From Streptococcus mitis (GTDB lineage: Bacteria > Bacillota > Bacilli > Lactobacillales > Streptococcaceae): DNA of 64,000 nucleotides. A program made the position numbers and the translations under genes. The notes beneath the pieces were generated by a model. It saw only the letters and a list, made by a program, of their open reading frames with translations. It had not been told where the DNA came from and did not search any database. This document shows positions 59,258-64,000 of the stretch, piece by piece. Location of the stretch: the NCBI RefSeq assembly GCF_003943935.1, contig NZ_RJOB01000002.1:62001-126000 (forward strand), in the 5' to 3' direction. The number at the start of each line of letters is the position of its first letter. Position 1 is the first letter of the stretch.

Positions 59258-62200
59258 TTACTCTACTGGTTTTTCTTGATTTCCAGTGCTTGTTGTAAAT
59301 TCTGTTGTTCCCTTTTCTGAAGCTGATTCAGCAGGTTTAGAATCTGTTGTGTTGCTTGGTTTGTTTTCGTCGTTTGCAGTTTCACTGTTAGATTCCGCAG
59401 CTGTGTTTGATTGATTCTCAGCACTGGTCTTATCACCATTTGTTGCTGGAGTTTCTTCTTCACTCGCACTTGATTTTGACTTGATTTCTTGATTCAAGAC
59501 CAGAATAGCTTTTGTCAATTCAAGTAAAGCAGCTTTATCTTTACTCTTGGCAGAAAGTTGATCTAGTAGAGCATCCACTTTATCAAAGTCTGCATCAGAA
59601 CCCTTATTGTTTTCTAAATAAGCGTGAAGTGACATGAGAATATCGTAGAGTTTTTGATAGAGTACAAGTGTCTGAGGGTCTTGCTCAGCATTTTCCTTCT
59701 CTTGTTGAAGAGCGCTGGCGATGCGAGTCAAGACATCTTTCACCTGACTGTTTACTTCATCCAAGTCTGCATTAGCCTTGTTGGTGGCAGCTTTGAGATT
59801 TTCTACTTCTTCTGCCAAGGATTGTCTGATGCCTTCTTCTTGGATTTGCTCTAAGAGTTGAGTTGCCTTGCTCAAAAGACTTTCTACTTGTTCCTTGCTG
59901 ACATGATTGACATGCTCTTCAGGCATAAAGTCTCCGTACAATTCTTTCAAGAAGCCATAAATAGCTGTCTTGGCAGTTTGATTATCAACTTTTTCAGTAT
60001 CTAGAACTGTCTTAGTCGATTTAGCAGTAGTTGGTTGAGCTTTCAAAGCTTCTTCTACTTCTTGTTTTGCTTGGTAGATGCTTGGGAATAATTTGTTCAA
60101 TTCTGCTGCCTTAAGGAAGGATTGAGATTGATACAAGGTCCAAGTCAACTGAGCGACTTTGTTTCGAAGTTCATCACTCAAACGCCCATCATTTACGTGT
60201 TCGTAGAAATACTTGATGTATCCTACAGTTGTAACACCTGTTCGATCATTAAAGTCTTGCAAGGCTTGAAGTTGTGATTCAACCGCTACTAAAGCAGCCT
60301 CATCTTTAGCCAACTTAGCTTCTTGGAGTCGAACAAGAAGGTCTTTCTTAGGAAGTCCATAAGAGTCTGTATCCAGTGTATTGATTTTATCAATCAAGGC
60401 TTGATATTTCTTATCTAGAGCGCTTGTTTTAACAGGTTTGATACTTTCATCAATATGGATATATTGCTTATCAAAGAGATCCAGTGTTGCAAGATAACCT
60501 GCTGTAGAGTTAGTTGCCAGTTTCTTCATATTTTCAGTAAACTGACCTAAGGCTAACTCAATCTGTCTTTGTTCGATAGGTTTGTCTTTATAGATACTTT
60601 TGCTATCAGCTAGAAGTTGATCTACTTTTGCCAAGACCGCCTTCTCATCAAAAGCTCCAGGTTGATAGTTGGATTGAAGGGCTGGAATCTTGTTTTTCAA
60701 AGCCACTTCATAGCCCTTAGTTTGAACCTTGATGTAGTGATTGTGGTCACCATGAGGAATGACGAAACTACCATTTTCTACCTGCAAGCTATAAGGAGAC
60801 ACACCATCTCGCAAAGCAGTCGTATAAAGTTCATTTAGGAAATCCAGAACTTGATTTCCAGTTTGAAGAGGAATCCGAACGTGTTCCTTACGAACAGCGT
60901 AAGGATGAATATGAGTTGGATCGTAGGCTTGGTCTGGATTTCCAAAGACAAAGAATCCGTTTGAAATTCTAATAGCTTCAAGTGGAACTCCGTATGTTTT
61001 AGAAATATAAGCAATCTTTTCTTCATCACTAGCATCTCTTGAGAAAGACTCTACCGTTTTAGCAAGAGGTTTTACAGGCTCTGCATCATGATGTGTTTTC
61101 AAATGATCCTGAGCTGCCTTAATTTGCTCTGCTGTCAAATCTTTCTTGAAGAAGTAATGATTGTGGTCACCATGACTCATGACAAAGCCTTGTTCATCCT
61201 CACTGATAACACGATTAGCATCAAAACCGTGATCATGGTCTTCATCATGATGGTGTCCATGATGATCTTCATCGTGATCGTCATCATGTGCTGGTGTTGT
61301 TGTATTTGCCCCTTTCAAGTGATCTTGCGCAGCCTTAATTTGGTCTGCTGTCAAATCCTTCTTGAAGAAGTAATGATTATGGTCACCATGACTCATGATA
61401 AATCCTGATTCATCTTCTGCAATAATTCGATTAGCATCAAAGCCGTGACTATCTTCTTCATGTTCCTTATGTGAAGCACCTGGATTGGTTGGAAGAGATG
61501 GCGAAGGTGTTGCTAGACCATTGTTTGAATGAGTCGGTTGTCCAATTTGGTTCGATTTTAGAATGTAATGGAAATGATCGCCATGTCTTACAATATAAGC
61601 TGTAGCTGTTTCTTCAACGATATCTTTTGGATTAAAGATATAGCCATCAGAAGTTGAAGAGAGTTCCTTACTTATCGTTGAAGAAGAAGGATTGTTTGAA
61701 AGACTTCCTAGTCTAGACGCTACTTCATGAGGTTTTTCATTTGTAGAGACCGTAGAACCAGTTCCACCGATAGGCACCATTCTAGCAATCTTTTCTTCTA
61801 AAGCAGAGAGCTTGCTGTAAGGAATAAAGTGATAATGGTCGCCATGCGGAATCGCAACTCCATTCGGTGTACGACTGACAATCTTAGCAGGGTCAAAGAC
61901 TAAGCCATCTGATTCACTGTAACGTTGGTCGCTAGGTGAATCATAGAGTTCTTTCAATAGACTTTGGAGATTTTCAACTTTGCTTTCTGGCTTGCTAGTT
62001 GATCCGTGTGCTACAGATTGCGTGTTATTGTCACTAGCCACTGAAGAATAGCTTAACTGACTCGGTTGCGTATTTTTGCCCGCTAGATGAGCTTTGGATG
62101 CTGCTAATTCACTAGCAGATAAATCACTTTTTGGAATGTAGTGATAGTGACCACCGTGAGGAACGATATAAGCATCACCGGTATCTTCGATAATATCAGC

Positions 62201-62770
62201 TGGATTAAAGACATAACCATCATCTGTCGTATAGCGTCCTTGAGATCTTGCTACAGAAACATCAGAGCTGACCTTCTCCTTATCTTTGACATGTTCTTGT
62301 TTTTGACGGTTGATTTCATCTTTGGTTCGAACATTATCAGCATGAGCTACATCTTTCAAATAGACATAGTATTTTCCATCGACCTTGATGATATAACCAC
62401 CCTTTACCTCGTTGACAATATCTCCATCCTTAAGTTGGTAATTTGGATCCTTCATCAGAAGTTCTTCACTAAAGAGGGCATCATAAGGAACTTTCCCGTT
62501 ATAGTAATGATAGTGATCACCGTGTGACGTCACATATCCCTGATCTGTAATCTTAATAACAATTTGCTCGGCCTGAATTCCTTCTTTTTGGCTAACCTGA
62601 TCTGGTGTCAGGTTTTCAGTTTTCTGACTTGACTGACTGCCATCCACATAAGAGACACGATTATTGTCCTTATCTTCCTGCGAGAGATGCTGATTTAGCG
62701 CATAAGCACACAGACTCAAGGACACGATGACAGCTGATCCGACTGCTATATACTTTTTACTGAATTTCAT
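59258..62770 (-). CDS. Histidine-triad surface protein, PhtE-like N-terminus
   Basis: 1170 residues. Signal segment 1-27 with SLSLC as possible lipobox. Seven HxxHxH triads at about 83, 205, 309, 396, 461, 533 and 673, each in a streptococcal histidine-triad domain for zinc capture. The N-terminal 460 residues look like pneumococcal PhtE; the remainder (VESFSRDASDEEKIAY onward, long helical and coiled-coil part, Thr/Ser/Glu-rich tail from about 1105) is not the PhtE ending I know, so the gene is probably mosaic. Triads 5 and 6 lie in duplicated segments joined by a His/Asp-rich linker (about 495-514). Zinc-AdcR control is likely, see 62839. Confidence 0.9.
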   Translation of the reverse strand: MKFSKKYIAVGSAVIVSLSLCAYALNQHLSQEDKDNNRVSYVDGSQSSQKTENLTPDQVSQKEGIQAEQIVIKITDQGYVTSHGDHYHYYNGKVPYDALFSEELLMKDPNYQLKDGDIVNEVKGGYIIKVDGKYYVYLKDVAHADNVRTKDEINRQKQEHVKDKEKVSSDVSVARSQGRYTTDDGYVFNPADIIEDTGDAYIVPHGGHYHYIPKSDLSASELAASKAHLAGKNTQPSQLSYSSVASDNNTQSVAHGSTSKPESKVENLQSLLKELYDSPSDQRYSESDGLVFDPAKIVSRTPNGVAIPHGDHYHFIPYSKLSALEEKIARMVPIGGTGSTVSTNEKPHEVASRLGSLSNNPSSSTISKELSSTSDGYIFNPKDIVEETATAYIVRHGDHFHYILKSNQIGQPTHSNNGLATPSPSLPTNPGASHKEHEEDSHGFDANRIIAEDESGFIMSHGDHNHYFFKKDLTADQIKAAQDHLKGANTTTPAHDDDHDEDHHGHHHDEDHDHGFDANRVISEDEQGFVMSHGDHNHYFFKKDLTAEQIKAAQDHLKTHHDAEPVKPLAKTVESFSRDASDEEKIAYISKTYGVPLEAIRISNGFFVFGNPDQAYDPTHIHPYAVRKEHVRIPLQTGNQVLDFLNELYTTALRDGVSPYSLQVENGSFVIPHGDHNHYIKVQTKGYEVALKNKIPALQSNYQPGAFDEKAVLAKVDQLLADSKSIYKDKPIEQRQIELALGQFTENMKKLATNSTAGYLATLDLFDKQYIHIDESIKPVKTSALDKKYQALIDKINTLDTDSYGLPKKDLLVRLQEAKLAKDEAALVAVESQLQALQDFNDRTGVTTVGYIKYFYEHVNDGRLSDELRNKVAQLTWTLYQSQSFLKAAELNKLFPSIYQAKQEVEEALKAQPTTAKSTKTVLDTEKVDNQTAKTAIYGFLKELYGDFMPEEHVNHVSKEQVESLLSKATQLLEQIQEEGIRQSLAEEVENLKAATNKANADLDEVNSQVKDVLTRIASALQQEKENAEQDPQTLVLYQKLYDILMSLHAYLENNKGSDADFDKVDALLDQLSAKSKDKAALLELTKAILVLNQEIKSKSSASEEETPATNGDKTSAENQSNTAAESNSETANDENKPSNTTDSKPAESASEKGTTEFTTSTGNQEKPVE

Positions 62771-62838
62771 AAATTCCTCATTTCAATAAATGATGAAGCT
62801 TTTTCTTAACTTCTTTTTCTCGGTTAAACAGTTTTTTC

Positions 62839-62874
62839 TAAACTGGTTATTTAACCAATTAATTAACCAGTAAA
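62839..62874. promoter_or_regulatory. Three adjacent AdcR-like boxes
   Basis: TAAACTGGTTAT (62839-62850), TTAACCAATTAA (62851-62862) and TTAACCAGTAAA (62863-62874) each match the AdcR operator TTAACYRGTTAA with one or two differences and follow each other without gap, about 70 bp before the PhtE-like start. AdcR with zinc represses pht genes in pneumococcus. Confidence 0.7.
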
Positions 62875-62920
62875 TAGTTTACCTTTTTTAAGTTTATCTG
62901 TCAAGATTTTTATATCATTT

Positions 62921-62951
62921 TAAAAAATAAAAGCCAGTATTGCTACTGACT
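62921..62951 (-). terminator. Terminator after the upstream pht gene
   Basis: AGTCAGTA/TACTGGCT stem (62951-62932) with a T-rich tail on the - strand. Confidence 0.6.
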
Positions 62952-63012
62952 CTTACATCATTTTGATTTAATAGGATAAACTTATGCTTCTGGTTTCGTC
63001 GTTACTGACTCA

Positions 63013-64000
63013 CTACCTTTTTAACAAAGCAAGTAATTTTTCTGCTTCTGCCATGATACCATTATTATCCATGGTTTGAAGACTCAAGTTATTTCGTAAA
63101 CCAGCTAGGGTTTCTGTCGCATTGGCTTTCAAACCAGCATCCGTTACTTTATCAAGTAAAGTTTCTACTTCTTTAAGCTTGGCTTCTACTTTTTCAGTCT
63201 CTACTTGAGGGACTTCATCTTCGTCTGTTTTATCTTTAGACTCCTCCGCTGTCTCTTCTTCATCAGTACTCGGTTTATAAAGATTATCTACTGAAGGATT
63301 TAAAGCAGCGTGATTCTCTTTTTCATCAGATTCAGGGCGAGTTGGCTCACTTACTTCATCATGTTCCTTATTTTCATTATGTTTACCGTCTTGGTCTGCC
63401 TTATTTTTACGAACATGGTCGCTGGCATTTCCCCAACCATTATCTGAGTGAGGACGTTCTTCAGGATGTTCAACATAATATTTTACAGTCGCAAAGAGAT
63501 CCTCAAGGCTATAACCCTTAGGTGCTTCATAGAGTCCTTCGTCAAACCAACCAAATTTAATATTATGGTAATGGTCGTAATGAGGTATAATTAAGCTACC
63601 ATTTTTAACTTCAACAGTATGTTGTAGATTGTAAGGAATATGATCAAGTGGGACCTTCTTAGCTGCTTTCACTTTATTATAGATTGCTTCTACTCCTTTA
63701 ACCTCAGTATTTCCTGAACCCTGATTCTCTGTTGAAGGAGGTGTCAAACCTTTCTCTTTAGCATAAGCCTGGGCTGCCACTCTTTCAGCTTCAGACAAGC
63801 TCTCTTTCTTAATCCAGTGACTATGGCTCATATGTGGAGTTACATAAGCATCTCCCTCATCACTGGTAATATCACGAATGTCAAAGATATAGCCATCTTC
63901 TGTTGTATACTTACCTGCTAATTTCGCTAATTTAATTTCATCGTCTGTATAAGCAATTTGAGAATTTGGCTTACCAAGACGTTCTGGATGGGTAATTGGT
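63013..64000 (-). CDS. Histidine-triad protein, PhtA/B/D-like (C-terminal part)
   Basis: The frame is open to the right edge; 328 residues are visible and the start is outside. HPERLGKPNSQIAYTDDEI, a triad-like PHMSHSHWIKK and PHYDHYHNIKF are the PhtA/B/D C-terminal half. Upstream of a PhtE-like gene, this resembles the pneumococcal phtD-phtE order. The end LLALLKR then TAG comes from a run of five A; with four A the frame would continue SESVTTKPEA to a stop at 62982. So the C-terminus is probably shortened by a frameshift. Confidence 0.9.
   Translation of the reverse strand, partial: PITHPERLGKPNSQIAYTDDEIKLAKLAGKYTTEDGYIFDIRDITSDEGDAYVTPHMSHSHWIKKESLSEAERVAAQAYAKEKGLTPPSTENQGSGNTEVKGVEAIYNKVKAAKKVPLDHIPYNLQHTVEVKNGSLIIPHYDHYHNIKFGWFDEGLYEAPKGYSLEDLFATVKYYVEHPEERPHSDNGWGNASDHVRKNKADQDGKHNENKEHDEVSEPTRPESDEKENHAALNPSVDNLYKPSTDEEETAEESKDKTDEDEVPQVETEKVEAKLKEVETLLDKVTDAGLKANATETLAGLRNNLSLQTMDNNGIMAEAEKLLALLKR

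Noticed and set aside
61200..61330. His/Asp-rich stretch as a separate gene on the + strand
   Set aside because: The + frames (such as one at 61088-61408) are complements of the low-complexity His/Asp coding repeat.

Overview
The window comes from a low-GC Mitis-group Streptococcus very close to S. pneumoniae (S. mitis, S. pseudopneumoniae or a divergent pneumococcus). The support is the near-pneumococcal LigA, PgmA, Pht and GlgBCDA proteins, the streptococcal XerS/dif_SL pair, a BOX element, a RUP-like element, and WalRKJ with a single-membrane-span WalK. The gene order (pgm, wal and pht loci brought next to terminus genes) is not the order I remember for reference pneumococci, so S. mitis or a rearranged relative is favoured. 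Species assignment is inference.

Layout. (1) 1-1715: the integrase end of a mobile element that continues off the left edge and sits just upstream of rbgA. (2) 1797-6821: rbgA-rnhB-clc, a mepB-like gene, then the dif_SL site (5668-5699) and xerS. This is the replication terminus: housekeeping genes left of dif are on the + strand and almost all to the right are on the - strand. (3) 6822-7344: an integrase remnant, the old eno terminator and an attachment-site copy. (4) 7328-20631: a 13.3-kb island bounded by a 17-bp direct repeat that overlaps the eno stop codon. It has the layout of a phage-inducible chromosomal island (PICI, a phage satellite): int, accessory genes, CI-like repressor, divergent Cro-like gene, small early genes, a primase-like protein plus SF3 helicase, an iteron origin, a small terminase subunit and an ArpU/RinA-like regulator. 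Its accessory slot holds a DUF6932 nucleotidyltransferase-like gene with an unknown partner, then a Fic gene. (5) 20617-24296: eno, a DUF1694 gene, glycerate kinase and serB. (6) 24355-32574: the glycogen operon glgB-glgC-glgD-glgA and a pullulanase. (7) 32692-41098: ligA, an MFS exporter, an Rgg-like regulator, an ABC-F gene, pgm and a thioredoxin-fold gene. (8) 41132-48797: walJ-walK-walR, mutY, hup, degV, a YitT-type gene and ribF. (9) 49146-56608: the pyrimidine operon pyrR-pyrB-carA-carB with a PyrR attenuator, then nth and a DUF177 gene. (10) 57187-64000: an Lsa/Vga-like ABC-F gene, a BOX element and two zinc-related histidine-triad (Pht) genes, the second cut by the window edge.

Main points for a second look: the DUF6932 pair in the island; the island's origin, a candidate small RNA and duplicated 15-codon ORFs; an integrase with a Rep-like C-terminal tail; five housekeeping genes whose start codon lies exactly 6 nt after an extended -10 box (probable leaderless mRNAs); MutY and Nth lacking iron-sulphur ligands; and a structured spacer between carA and carB. 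No tRNA, rRNA or CRISPR array was recognised.
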